DNA from: Virgibacillus sp. 7505
Lineage (GTDB): Bacteria > Bacillota > Bacilli > Bacillales > Amphibacillaceae
Direction: 5' to 3'
DNA: 64,000 nucleotides
Assembly (NCBI RefSeq): GCF_002272135.1
Contig: NZ_NPBF01000033.1
Location: forward strand, 124,001-188,000
Made by a program: the position numbers and the translations under genes. Positions 27,916 through 39,207 of the stretch are shown here, one piece after another (positions within the stretch are counted from its first letter, which is position 1; each line of letters starts with the position of its first letter). Under the pieces are notes generated by a model. The model saw only the letters and a list, made by a program, of their open reading frames with translations. It had not been told where the DNA came from and ran no database searches.

Positions 27916-28745
27916 TCAAAGTATTTGCTGGCTGCTTCCAATGTTGTCTCCTTTGCCTTGATAATGACTTCTTCCGCTTTCATCTCATAGTACTCCGGTC
28001 GAAACAGCTCTACAGTCGCCGGTCCTTCATAGCCCTTTTCCTTCAACACAGATAGTATTCCTTTTAAATCTATCACTCCATGTCCAGGCCATACTCGATC
28101 TTCGTCTACAAGGCTTCCGATCGGAAAATCCTCTGTATCGTCCATATGAAGAATGAATATCTTTGATATATCTGCCTGTTTCAATGCTTCTATGCTGGAA
28201 TTCATTGCATGGAAGTGGAAACAATCCAATACTAAACCAACATTCGAATTACCGACTGTTTGTACGATATCGTAAGCTTGCTCGAATGTATTGATTGTAC
28301 ATTCCGGGTGTCCGACAAATTCCAATGCAAGCTTAATACCGTACGGTTCTGCAAGACCGGCTAGTTCATTCAGTACCTCCACACTGCTTGCTTTGATATC
28401 TTTTTTAAGTATTTTATCCTTTGTAACCAGCGGAACCACAACAATATAAGGCACATGCAATTTATCGGCATATTCCAGCATCTGTTTGAATTCGTTCAGC
28501 AATTGATTATAATCATCTTTGCTGCGATTATTAAAGTATACTAGAGCGTTTAATGCCAAAGGTTTGATATGATTTTCTTTGAAATAATTTGATAGATCCT
28601 CCAGCGAATGCTGTTCCAAGTACTCCGGCAGCTTATCCATTGTGCGGATTTCTATATAATCATAGCCTTGCTGTTCACATATATCGAGGTCAGTTGCTAG
28701 ATTTGAATTTTCCAATGTTGTAGCCTGATTAAAACCCAGTTTCAT
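27912..28745 (-). CDS. iolI: IolI-like 2-keto-myo-inositol isomerase
   Basis: 277 residues, TIM barrel (xylose isomerase-like). Strong resemblance to B. subtilis IolI from the first residue (MKLGFNQATTLENSNLATDL, YDYIEIRTMDKLPEYL, LEFVGHPECTINTFEQAYDIV, FPIGSLVDEDRVWPG). Metal ligands: Glu in ALEFVGHP, Asp-x-x-His in VLDCFHFHA, His in LHMDDTEDF and Glu in ATVELFRPEYY. It would isomerise 2-keto-myo-inositol, the product of IolG, which is encoded directly upstream. TAGGAGG precedes the ATG. Confidence 0.92.
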   Translation of the reverse strand: MKLGFNQATTLENSNLATDLDICEQQGYDYIEIRTMDKLPEYLEQHSLEDLSNYFKENHIKPLALNALVYFNNRSKDDYNQLLNEFKQMLEYADKLHVPYIVVVPLVTKDKILKKDIKASSVEVLNELAGLAEPYGIKLALEFVGHPECTINTFEQAYDIVQTVGNSNVGLVLDCFHFHAMNSSIEALKQADISKIFILHMDDTEDFPIGSLVDEDRVWPGHGVIDLKGILSVLKEKGYEGPATVELFRPEYYEMKAEEVIIKAKETTLEAASKYFE

Positions 28746-28793
28746 TATAATCCTCCTATTACTACATCTTCTGTAATGTATATTCCAATTATC

Positions 28794-29834
28794 TTAATAG
28801 CTAGCTTCTGCTGCTTCTTCCTTACTATAGAAAGCAGGCATGCTTCCTAGCTCTATCGGCTCTCTCTGACCGGATTCCTGTGCCTTCAGACATGCATCAG
28901 ATGTAACTGCAGCTACATATCCTTCCCAGGCAGAAGGACCTTGCAGTGCCTCTTGCTTGGCCACCTGATTGATAAAAACCTGTATTTCCTTATCATAGGC
29001 ATCTTGAAAACGCACTTTCCAATCCTGTAAGACGTCGGTGCTTTGTTTCCCGTTATGCCGTATTTTAAGACTTTCTGTCTCCGGAAGGCTCACGATTCCT
29101 TCTTCTCCAACTATTTCACATTGGATGTCATAGCCGTATTTAATATTAACGGACACTTCTGCTTGGATAAGTACTCCGGATTCCGTTTCAAGTAAGATGA
29201 CTTGCGGATCACGCAGATGTGGGAGAGCATGCTTATTCTTTCGTGGATATAGGATTTGTACAGAGACATAGTTGTCCCCTAACAGCCAGTGCAGAATGTT
29301 TATTTCGTGGATCAAGGTATCTGTAATCGCCATATCTGTGGTGTAGGCTGCATCAACTTCTGGAGCACGATGCGCGCATTTGACCATCAGCGGTTCCCCT
29401 ACTAGTTTGGAATCAATGGCTTGTTTCAGCTGCTCATAGCCTTTGTCGAACTGCCTCATAAAGCCAACTTGCACAATACGTTTACCATATTCCATTTCAT
29501 CCTGCATGATTGTTTGGCAGCCCTTTGCGGTAACGGAAAGAGGTTTTTCACAGAAGACATATTTTCCTGCTTCTATTGCTTTACGTACTGTTGCTTCATG
29601 CGCTGGTCCGATGCTTGTAACGAATATCGCATCCACTTCCTCTGCATCTATCAATGTCTGATCGTCCGGATAAAAGTTAGCTTTGATTCCCAACTCAGTA
29701 AGAGCCTCTTCTGCAGCTGCTGGATTAACATCTGTAACGGCCGTAATCTTCGCTCCAGATAATCTTTGTTCTACTCTATTCATATGCTCTTTTCCAATAG
29801 CACCTGTTCCAATTACTCCGATTCTAACTGTCAT
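28794..29834 (-). CDS. iolG: Inositol 2-dehydrogenase IolG (Gfo/Idh/MocA family)
   Basis: 346 residues. NAD-binding N domain (VRIGVIGTGAIGKEHMNRV), catalytic CEKPLSVTAKG with the conserved EKP Lys near 95, and the substrate Asp/His pair in ITDTLIHEINILHWLLGD. It oxidises myo-inositol (or a related inositol) to 2-keto-inositol with NAD. The frame is open 20 codons upstream, but AGGAGG is placed for the ATG at 29834 and the family starts there. It forms a two-gene unit with iolI; the rest of the iol pathway (iolABCDEF) is not in this window. Confidence 0.92.
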   Translation of the reverse strand: MTVRIGVIGTGAIGKEHMNRVEQRLSGAKITAVTDVNPAAAEEALTELGIKANFYPDDQTLIDAEEVDAIFVTSIGPAHEATVRKAIEAGKYVFCEKPLSVTAKGCQTIMQDEMEYGKRIVQVGFMRQFDKGYEQLKQAIDSKLVGEPLMVKCAHRAPEVDAAYTTDMAITDTLIHEINILHWLLGDNYVSVQILYPRKNKHALPHLRDPQVILLETESGVLIQAEVSVNIKYGYDIQCEIVGEEGIVSLPETESLKIRHNGKQSTDVLQDWKVRFQDAYDKEIQVFINQVAKQEALQGPSAWEGYVAAVTSDACLKAQESGQREPIELGSMPAFYSKEEAAEASY

Positions 29835-29894
29835 ATGATGATTCTCCTCCTTAATGGCATGTTTTCCTCCGATAAGGAGGTCATGAGCTAGCAT

Positions 29895-29908
29895 ATGTAC
29901 TAGTACAT
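29895..29908. promoter_or_regulatory. Perfect palindrome upstream of iolG, possible operator
   Basis: ATGTACTAGTACAT, 14 bases, flanked by AGC and GCT so that an even larger imperfect dyad (AGCAT...ATGCT) forms. It lies 60 bases upstream of the iolG start. The regulator is unknown. Confidence 0.45.
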
Positions 29909-30015
29909 GCTCTGTCCTGATTTATAGGTATGGCTTCTAATTCTAAGAAAAGAATTTCTCCCTCTTCCTATACCCGATTTCGTGCCCTGGAACACAAGTC
30001 CCCAAGATGAAGCGT

Positions 30016-30062
30016 ACAAAAAAAGCGGGACATTCGATAACAACTATCGAATGTCCCGCTTT
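30016..30062 (-). terminator. Terminator of the short-chain dehydrogenase gene
   Basis: A perfect 18-bp stem (AAAGCGGGACATTCGATA with its complement), ACAAC loop, and a seven-base T run on the minus strand. Confidence 0.92.
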
Positions 30063-30074
30063 ACTAATTATATC

Positions 30075-30788
30075 TTATGGATTTGTAGACCAGAGACCCG
30101 CAGATTTAATAAATGTGCGGCTGTTTAATTTCAGCTGTGCTACGACAAACTCTGCAATATCCTCAGACTGCATGACTTTTTCAGGATTGCCATCTGTCAG
30201 CTTGTTTTCAAATGCCAAATCGGTTGCCACTGTGCTTGGAGTCAAGGCAGTTACCCGAATGTTGTGCTTGCGCACTTCCATAGCAAGTGATTCAGTCAAA
30301 CCTAGTACACCGAACTTAGATGCACTGTAAGCACTCGTAGCTGGAGCACCTTTTTGGCCTGCTGTGGATGAAATGTTGATGATGTCGCCAGATTTTTGCT
30401 CTATCAAGTCTGGCAATAGTGCCCGTGTGACGTTGTATACACCCATCAGGTTTACGTCAATGATATGCTTCCATTCTTCTGGATCAAGATCCATGAATCC
30501 GCCAAACTTCGCGATACCTGCATTATTGATTAGAATATCAATGCCGCCCAATTCCTCTTTCACCTTGTTGACTGCTGCTGTGACATCCTCCAGATTGGAA
30601 ACATCCGCTGAAGCGTAAGCTGTTTTCACTTCATTTATACTAGCAGCTACTGCTTTTACATGCTCTTCTGTACGGCCTATCAAGCCAATATGCACACCCT
30701 CTGCTGCAAGTGCCTCTGCAAGTGCTTTTCCAATGCCGCGTCCGCCGCCTGTAATGATAGCTCTTTTTCCTTGTAATGATTGTGCCAT
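30075..30788 (-). CDS. Short-chain dehydrogenase/reductase, 3-ketoacyl-ACP reductase-like
   Basis: 237 residues, classical SDR. Cofactor motif [10 protein letters not shown] (residues 13-22), NNAGI, the catalytic Ser in [12 protein letters not shown] and YSASK with Tyr about 151 and Lys 155. The Arg after the first Gly motif and the absence of an acidic residue at the end of strand 2 (IGRTEEH) favour NADPH. Most relatives are annotated FabG-like, but it stands alone, outside any fatty-acid gene set, so a role as a general ketone or aldehyde reductase is as likely. GGAGG before the ATG. Confidence 0.85.
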   Translation of the reverse strand: MAQSLQGKRAIITGGGRGIGKALAEALAAEGVHIGLIGRTEEHVKAVAASINEVKTAYASADVSNLEDVTAAVNKVKEELGGIDILINNAGIAKFGGFMDLDPEEWKHIIDVNLMGVYNVTRALLPDLIEQKSGDIINISSTAGQKGAPATSAYSASKFGVLGLTESLAMEVRKHNIRVTALTPSTVATDLAFENKLTDGNPEKVMQSEDIAEFVVAQLKLNSRTFIKSAGLWSTNP

Positions 30789-30864
30789 TATGTAATTCCT
30801 CCTTCAATGAAACCATTCGCTTTATATTATCAGCCTGATGCAAGCTCAACAAGCGTTATGCTCA

Positions 30865-30999
30865 TTACTGCATTGCTACGTCCAGTAGTGCTGAACTAAG
30901 GCTCTTATTGTATTCTTCTTCATTTTTATCAAGAACATACTTAGTACGTTTCTCGATATTAATATATGTTAACGCATTAAACGGGACAGGACCAGTTCT
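30865..30999 (-). pseudogene. Possible gene remnant without a start
   Basis: In the 260-base gap between two genes, a minus-strand frame of 44 codons reads like protein (RTGPVPFNALTYINIEKRTK, then YVLDKNEEEYNKSLSSALLD) up to a TAA at 30865-30867. A stop precedes it and no start codon with a ribosome site lies in frame. I do not recognise the family. It may be the C-terminal end of a decayed gene, or chance. Confidence 0.25.
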
Positions 31000-31049
31000 T
31001 TACTGCTGGCCTTGCCCGGCAATTCTTCTGGAGCATATGTTCTATAAGA

Positions 31050-31793
31050 CTATAAGGTTGATTCAATAAATTCGAGTGTTTTATCTATAATAATTTGCTG
31101 ATCAAAATCAAGGGTGGCGACGTGATAGCTGTTTTTTAATGGGTATACTGTTTTGCTTTCAGATCCAATCTCATCATGAATAAGCTGTGCATTTACTGGT
31201 GGGACTACATGATCCTCATCTGAAACAAAAATCAATGCAGGGCATGTAACCTTGGCAAGGTCGCCCTTAACCTTCTCCATTAACTGCAGGATCTCCTTTA
31301 CGGATTGAACCGGCGTTTTCTCATATGCCAGCTCTTTTACTTCAGGATCTTTTATATCAGAACCAATAGCATCCAGATACCTTACTTCTTCTAGCTCATG
31401 AACATTCTCCATAGATGGTACGGTTACTGCTGCATTGATTGGAATAATTGCATGGATGTCTGGATGATTCTCTGCCATATATAATGTCAGGGTGCCTCCC
31501 ATCGATAGGCCAGTGACAAAGATCGTATCGCACCGTTCCTTCAGCCAGTGATAGCCTTCTTCAATCGAAGCTATCCAATCTTTATACGTTGTTTGTTCCA
31601 TATCTTCATAATGTGTTCCATGGCCTTTCAGACGCGGTCCACATACCGTATAACCTGCTTGGGCATATGCCTCTCCCAAAGGACGCATACTCTGAGTAGA
31701 TCCTGTAAAGCCATGGGATACGAGAATTCCTATACGGTTTCCCTCGAATTGAAAAGGTTCCGCATCTTTTAGTACCGGATATTGATTTGACAT
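31050..31793 (-). CDS. Monoacylglycerol lipase (bMGL-like alpha/beta hydrolase)
   Basis: 247 residues. Close in sequence to the monoacylglycerol lipase of Bacillus sp. H-257: SNQYPVLKDAEPF, RLKGHGTHYEDME, FVTGLSMGGTLTLYMAE, ALIFVSDEDHVVPP and NSYHVATLD. The nucleophile is Ser97; the Asp is in SDEDHV and the His in SYHVAT. It releases fatty acid and glycerol from monoacylglycerols inside the cell. Single gene with a cre-like palindrome about 35 bases upstream of its start. Confidence 0.9.
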   Translation of the reverse strand: MSNQYPVLKDAEPFQFEGNRIGILVSHGFTGSTQSMRPLGEAYAQAGYTVCGPRLKGHGTHYEDMEQTTYKDWIASIEEGYHWLKERCDTIFVTGLSMGGTLTLYMAENHPDIHAIIPINAAVTVPSMENVHELEEVRYLDAIGSDIKDPEVKELAYEKTPVQSVKEILQLMEKVKGDLAKVTCPALIFVSDEDHVVPPVNAQLIHDEIGSESKTVYPLKNSYHVATLDFDQQIIIDKTLEFIESTL

Positions 31794-31827
31794 CTGATCA
31801 CTCCTATCTGATATAACTCAATTGTTC

Positions 31828-31841
31828 AGAAAGCGCTTTCC
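31828..31841. promoter_or_regulatory. cre-like palindrome upstream of the lipase gene
   Basis: AGAAAGCGCTTTCC carries the 12-bp palindrome GAAAGCGCTTTC; the outer bases differ from the cre consensus. It suggests CcpA control of the lipase gene, which starts at 31793 on the minus strand. Confidence 0.55.
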
Positions 31842-31901
31842 TCATTTATCTATTCTAGCGCCCGCTATTTTTTAAAGCAACGAAAATCTTATTTGCATTA
31901 A

Positions 31902-31940
31902 AAAAGAGGATGAGCTCATATGAGCTCATCCTCTTCTTTT
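31902..31940. terminator. Terminator after eno
   Basis: The 32-base palindrome made of AAGAGGATGAGCTCAT and its complement, with an A run before and T-rich sequence after. It ends the minus-strand glycolytic operon and can act in both directions. Confidence 0.85.
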
Positions 31941-31943
31941 AAC

Positions 31944-34781
<2,838 letters not shown>

Positions 34782-34785
<4 letters not shown>

Positions 34786-35540
34786 TTTGCACCAGCCTCC
34801 ACAAGCGCTAGGAAGGAATCTGCTTCCAGGCTTGCACCGCCGACTAAAGCGCCGTCGATATCAGATTCTGCAAGAAGTTCGTCCACGTTTGCTGGCTTTA
34901 CGCTTCCCCCGTATTGGATGCGTACAGCATCAGCTGCTTCAGCGGATACTTTCTCTTTCACAACATTACGGATGAAGGTGCAGACTTCATTCGCTTGCTG
35001 TGCAGTTGCAGTTTTGCCAGTACCGATAGCCCATACTGGCTCATAAGCAAGAATTACTGTTGAAACTTGCTCAGCAGACAGACCTTCCAAAGCCTTTTCG
35101 ACTTGGCCGCCGACTACTTCGTTAGTTTTGTCAGCTTCACGCTCTTCAAGCGTTTCGCCGATGCAGACGATTGGAGTGATTCCATGCTGCAATGCTGCAT
35201 GTGTCTTCTTGTTTACAGACTCGTCTGTTTCGTTGTAGTATTCACGACGCTCAGAATGTCCGATCACCGCATATTCCACACCGATGCTTTTAAGCGCTGT
35301 CGGGCTGATTTCACCAGTGTAAGCGCCGCTTTCTTCATAATGCATTGTTTGAGCAGCGATCTTAAGGTCCGTACCCTCTGTAAGCTTCACTAGCTCAGTC
35401 AAATACAATGCTGGTGCACAAACAATTGCTTCTGCTTTGTCACTGGATGGAATCTTCGTTTTCGTCGCTTCGATGAATTCTTTTGCTTCAGAAATTGTCT
35501 TATTCATTTTCCAGTTTCCTGCGATGACGTTTTTACGCAT
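34782..35540 (-). CDS. tpiA: Triosephosphate isomerase
   Basis: 252 residues. The (beta/alpha)8 enzyme interconverting DHAP and GAP. GNWKMNK (Lys13), GHSERR (His near 96), [11 protein letters not shown] (Glu near 168 and flexible loop) and YGGSVKP for phosphate binding. Confidence 0.98.
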
Positions 35541-35563
35541 AGTTCTCCATCCCTTCAGTCTTT

Positions 35564-36745
35564 TTATTTATCGTTCAATGCAGCTACACCAGGCAGCTCC
35601 TTACCTTCCATGAATTCAAGGCTGGCACCGCCGCCAGTGGAGATATGATCCATTTTGTCAGCAAGGCCGAATTTCTCAACTGCAGCAGCAGAGTCACCAC
35701 CGCCGATGATTGAGAATCCTTCTCCTTCTGCCAATGCTTCACCCACTGCTTTTGTTCCACCAGAAAACGCGTTCAACTCGAACACACCCATTGGTCCGTT
35801 CCAGATGATCAATTTGGAGTCCTTGACAATCTGTTTGTAAGTCTCACGAGTTTTCGGTCCGATGTCCAAAGCTTCCCAGTCAGCAGGAATTTCTTCTATG
35901 CTCACTTCACGCTTGTTGGCATCCTCTGAGAAATCATCAGCAACAACAACATCCTCAGGCATAACCATATTGACGCCTTTGTCTTTTGCTTTTTGCATGA
36001 ATTCTTTTGCTAAATCGATTTTATCTTCTTCAAGCAAGGATTTTCCGATTTCGTAGCCGCGTGCCTTTACAAATGTATAAGCCAAGCCGCCGCCGATGAT
36101 CAGATTATCTACTTTATCAAGCAGGTTATCGATTACACCTATTTTATCTTTTACTTTTGCACCGCCAATGATGGCTGTGAATGGTCGTTCCGGATTGGAT
36201 AGTGCTTTGCCAAGTACCTCCAGCTCACGCTCCAAAAGCAAACCTGCAACAGCTGGAAGATGTTTTGCCACACCTTCTGTAGAAGCATGCGCACGGTGTG
36301 CAGCACCGAATGCATCATTCACATACACATCTGCCATGGAAGCAAAAGCTTTTGCCAATTCAGGGTCATTCTTTTCTTCACCTGGCTCAAAGCGTACGTT
36401 CTCGATAAGAAGTACTTCGCCGTCAGCTAGCTCAGCTACTGCTTCGTTCACTTCTTCGCCATGAACCTGATCTACTTTTGCAACTTCTTTATCAAGTAAA
36501 TCGCTAAGACGCTGTGCAACAGGGTCCAAACGCAAATCTTCCTTTACTTCGCCTTTCGGACGGCCAAGGTGGCTTGCTAGAATAACTTTTGCACCTTGCT
36601 CTGTGAGATGCTTGATTGTCGGAAGGGCAGCCTTGATCCGTGTATCATCGGTTACTGTGCCATTTTCCATTGGTACGTTGAAATCTACACGGCAGAAAAC
36701 TTTCTTGCCGGCTACATCGATATCGCGGATTGATTTCTTGTTCAT
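35564..36745 (-). CDS. pgk: Phosphoglycerate kinase
   Basis: 393 residues. It makes ATP from 1,3-bisphosphoglycerate. [11 protein letters not shown] at the N terminus, [12 protein letters not shown], the hinge region, and the nucleotide motif [14 protein letters not shown] near the C terminus. GGAGGCG before the ATG. A GC-rich hairpin and a repeat lie in the 164-base gap to gapA. Confidence 0.98.
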   Translation of the reverse strand: MNKKSIRDIDVAGKKVFCRVDFNVPMENGTVTDDTRIKAALPTIKHLTEQGAKVILASHLGRPKGEVKEDLRLDPVAQRLSDLLDKEVAKVDQVHGEEVNEAVAELADGEVLLIENVRFEPGEEKNDPELAKAFASMADVYVNDAFGAAHRAHASTEGVAKHLPAVAGLLLERELEVLGKALSNPERPFTAIIGGAKVKDKIGVIDNLLDKVDNLIIGGGLAYTFVKARGYEIGKSLLEEDKIDLAKEFMQKAKDKGVNMVMPEDVVVADDFSEDANKREVSIEEIPADWEALDIGPKTRETYKQIVKDSKLIIWNGPMGVFELNAFSGGTKAVGEALAEGEGFSIIGGGDSAAAVEKFGLADKMDHISTGGGASLEFMEGKELPGVAALNDK

Positions 36746-36779
36746 ATCTACGCCTCCTCGAATACTTGTTACCTATGTA

Positions 36780-36824
36780 TCTGTTCCTTCTATGTATTCG
36801 CCATTGGCAGGTTCTGTTCCTTCT
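36780..36824. repeat. Direct repeat of 12 bases in the gapA-pgk gap
   Basis: TCTGTTCCTTCT occurs at 36780-36791 and 36813-36824 (on the mRNA strand AGAAGGAACAGA twice, 33 bases apart), and each copy has a nearby GTATTCG/GAATAC segment. Purpose unknown; it sits in the pgk leader just before the ribosome binding site. Confidence 0.5.
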
Positions 36825-36858
36825 TGTCGAATACACAGAAAAAGAACAGGCATAGGTT

Positions 36859-36890
36859 AAAAGGGAGGGAGGTGCACCCCCCTCCCTTTC
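36859..36890 (-). terminator. GC-rich hairpin between gapA and pgk
   Basis: On the minus strand AAAGGGAGG...CCTCCCTTT forms a strong stem around GTGCAC, followed by TTTTAACC. It may be a partial terminator or an mRNA-stabilising end for the abundant gapA message. Confidence 0.6.
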
Positions 36891-36909
36891 TACCACTGCT
36901 CGTTAAGAA

Positions 36910-37917
36910 TTAGATGCCTTTGCTTTTCAAGAATACAGCCAAATCTACACAACGAGTGGAGTAACCCATTTCGTTATCGTACCAAGAAACAACTTTCACC
37001 ATGTTATCTTCCAATACCATTGTAGAAAGTGCATCTACAGTAGAAGAGTTTCTGTTTCCGATGTAGTCGGAAGAAACAAGCGGCTCTTCGCTGTAACCAA
37101 GAACGTGGTTAAGATCGCCTTCAGCAGCGTCTTTCAATGCAGTGTTCACTTGCTCAGCAGATACGTTTTGGTCTAATTCAACAACCAAGTCAACGATGGA
37201 AGCATCAGCAACTGGCACACGCATAGCCATACCATTCAATTTACCTTTCAATTCAGGCAATACTAGAGATACAGCTTTCGCAGCACCTGTAGTTGTTGGG
37301 ATGATGTTTTGAGCTGCTGCACGTGCACGACGGTAGTCTTTGTGCGGCAAGTCAAGGATTTGCTGGTCATTTGTGTAAGCGTGAACTGTTGTTACTAGAC
37401 CGCGTTTGATTCCGAATGCATCATGAAGTACTTTTGCAACCGGCGCCAAGCAGTTAGTAGTACAAGAAGCGTTAGAGATTACAGTATGCTCGGATGGATC
37501 ATAGCTGTTTTCGTTAACACCCATTACGACAGTTAGGTCTTCACCTTTAGCTGGTGCAGAGATGATAACTTTTTTCGCTCCAGCTTCGATGTGTTTTTTC
37601 GCATCTTCACCATTTGTGAAAATACCAGTAGATTCAACTACTACTTCTACACCAAGATCTCCCCAGCCAAGGTTAGCAGGATCGCGCTCAGAAAGAACTT
37701 TGATCTCTCTACCGTCAACAACTAAGTTAGAGCCGTTTACGGATACTTCTGCATCAAGGATACCGTGTACAGAATCATACTTTAACAAATGGGCAAGCAT
37801 ATTCGCATCAGTAAGGTCGTTGATTGCAACTACCTCTGCTTCGCTGTTAGTTAGCGCCTGACGGAATACGTTACGTCCAATACGTCCAAAACCGTTAATA
37901 CCAATTTTTACTGTCAT
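36910..37917 (-). CDS. gapA: Glyceraldehyde-3-phosphate dehydrogenase (glycolytic, GapA)
   Basis: 335 residues. NAD motif GINGFGRIGRNVFRQ, the catalytic Cys152 in SNASCTTNCLAPVAKVL, a His in HAYTNDQQ, and WYDNEMGYSTRCVDL. Asp in AINDLTDANM (residue ~33) favours NAD, as in the glycolytic rather than gluconeogenic enzyme. It stands directly behind cggR, which also supports the GapA role. GGAGG before the ATG. Confidence 0.97.
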   Translation of the reverse strand: MTVKIGINGFGRIGRNVFRQALTNSEAEVVAINDLTDANMLAHLLKYDSVHGILDAEVSVNGSNLVVDGREIKVLSERDPANLGWGDLGVEVVVESTGIFTNGEDAKKHIEAGAKKVIISAPAKGEDLTVVMGVNENSYDPSEHTVISNASCTTNCLAPVAKVLHDAFGIKRGLVTTVHAYTNDQQILDLPHKDYRRARAAAQNIIPTTTGAAKAVSLVLPELKGKLNGMAMRVPVADASIVDLVVELDQNVSAEQVNTALKDAAEGDLNHVLGYSEEPLVSSDYIGNRNSSTVDALSTMVLEDNMVKVVSWYDNEMGYSTRCVDLAVFLKSKGI

Positions 37918-37956
37918 GAAAATTTCCTCCTTGTAATAACTGAATGATTAAAGGGT

Positions 37957-38979
37957 TCAATGGCCCTTTATTAACTGGTTCGCTGCCGCCTCATCCGTTA
38001 CCAGGATATTGTTTCTTCCCAGTTTGAAGTATGAGGCGATTGCACGAGCTTTCGAGGCACCGCCTGCAATAGCTATTACATGTTCTGCTCTATCTAAGTC
38101 CTCCAGCTGTAATCCGACTGTGCGGACACGATGGACTACATTCCCCTCAGCGTCGAAGTAATAACCAAATGCCTCACTTACTGCAACACCGCTTTTTATC
38201 TTTTCGACAAGCGGCGCAGGCGTCCGTCTCCGCTCCGCCATCGTCATGGCGTCACCGATACCGTGAATGACTACATTCGAACGGTTGATGATGGACAGGA
38301 CTTCCTTAACGGAAGGCTCTTCGATAATTGTCTGATATGATTCTTCCCCGATCGGATCAGGAACATACAGCAGCCGGTACTGACTTCTGGCTCGCTTTGC
38401 CATAGCAGCACAAATCGTGTTCGCTTCGTTTTCCACCTGCTCACCAATACCGCCGCGGGCAGGTACGAACATGACATTTTCAGCTGTATGAATCGGCGGC
38501 ATCGCTGCTGCCAGCGCGGCCATGGTGGTGCCTCCTGTCACTGCAACCGTATAGTTCGGATGCAATGTCTTTTCCAGAAGCTGGGCACACCGTTTTCCCA
38601 TCTCTTGTTTTACCCAATCTTGGGTATCACTATTACCGGGGACAACAATACAATTATCTATTCCTAGTGTTTCCCGGACTCGCTGTTCCAAAACACTTAT
38701 TTCAGAGGCTTCGAGCATAAAAGCTTCCAATTGCTCGTGAACTTCCAGACCGAACTCGGTTATCTGTACCCCTTTTGTCGTGATATAGATCAATCCTTGG
38801 TTCTGAAGGAAGTCAATTTCACCTCTGACGACTCGTTCTGCAAGATTCATGTTTTCAGCAAGTGTGCGACGTCCCAGCGGTCCCATTGTTTTGACAAACT
38901 GCAGGATTCCGTATCTTCGCTGCATAATTGCCAGAACATCCGGGAAAAGCTTTTTTTGTAGATCTATTATCGATCGCAT
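37957..38979 (-). CDS. cggR: Central glycolytic genes regulator CggR (SorC/DeoR family)
   Basis: 340 residues. N-terminal winged helix (LGRRTLAENMNLAERVVRGEIDFL) and a C-terminal sugar-phosphate-binding domain (VAVTGGTTMAALAAAM, VPARGGIGEQVENEANTI, HGIGDAMTMAERR, IAGGASKARAI). It represses gapA and the rest of the operon; fructose-1,6-bisphosphate weakens its DNA binding. The frame is open 22 codons further, but those codons cover the operator; AAGGGG is placed for the ATG at 38979. Confidence 0.96.
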   Translation of the reverse strand: MRSIIDLQKKLFPDVLAIMQRRYGILQFVKTMGPLGRRTLAENMNLAERVVRGEIDFLQNQGLIYITTKGVQITEFGLEVHEQLEAFMLEASEISVLEQRVRETLGIDNCIVVPGNSDTQDWVKQEMGKRCAQLLEKTLHPNYTVAVTGGTTMAALAAAMPPIHTAENVMFVPARGGIGEQVENEANTICAAMAKRARSQYRLLYVPDPIGEESYQTIIEEPSVKEVLSIINRSNVVIHGIGDAMTMAERRRTPAPLVEKIKSGVAVSEAFGYYFDAEGNVVHRVRTVGLQLEDLDRAEHVIAIAGGASKARAIASYFKLGRNNILVTDEAAANQLIKGH

Positions 38980-39007
38980 AACATACCCCTTCTTCATAAA
39001 GCTTAAT

Positions 39008-39044
39008 GGGTCAAAAATGTCCCAGTATGTCATATATTGTCCCA
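39008..39044 (-). promoter_or_regulatory. CggR operator
   Basis: Minus strand: TGGGAC-N6-TGAC-N4-TGGGAC-N5/6-GACCC, two direct repeats with the exact layout known for B. subtilis (CGGGAC-N6-TGTC-N4-CGGGAC-N6-TGTC). It lies between the promoter and the ribosome site, so repression by roadblock is expected. Confidence 0.85.
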
Positions 39045-39076
39045 CTTGCTATAAAAAAAATTCCTCTTGCACGATT

Positions 39077-39105
39077 ATCATAACAGTAAGATTCGCTATA
39101 TTCAA
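39077..39105 (-). promoter_or_regulatory. Promoter of the cggR-gapA operon
   Basis: Minus strand TTGAAT, 17 bases, TATGAT, about 33 bases upstream of the CggR operator. A near-consensus sigma-A promoter, fitting for a highly expressed operon. Confidence 0.8.
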
Positions 39106-39166
39106 CTTAAATCCATCGAAATAAACAATTTATTTATATATTTTTTTAACTTAACATTTTCATAAC

Positions 39167-39196
39167 AAAAAGGCATCGACCACAAGTCGATGCCTT
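39167..39196 (-). terminator. Terminator of the MATE transporter gene
   Basis: AAGGCATCGAC pairs with GTCGATGCCTT around a 5-base loop; T5 on the minus strand. Confidence 0.85.
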
Positions 39197-39207
39197 CCTA
39201 CTATATA

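Noticed and set aside
29895-29908. The iolG palindrome as a fourth site of the 62-kb GntR regulator
   Set aside because: It shares ACTAGTA but is centred on CTAG rather than GTATAC; match to the other sites is about 60 percent.
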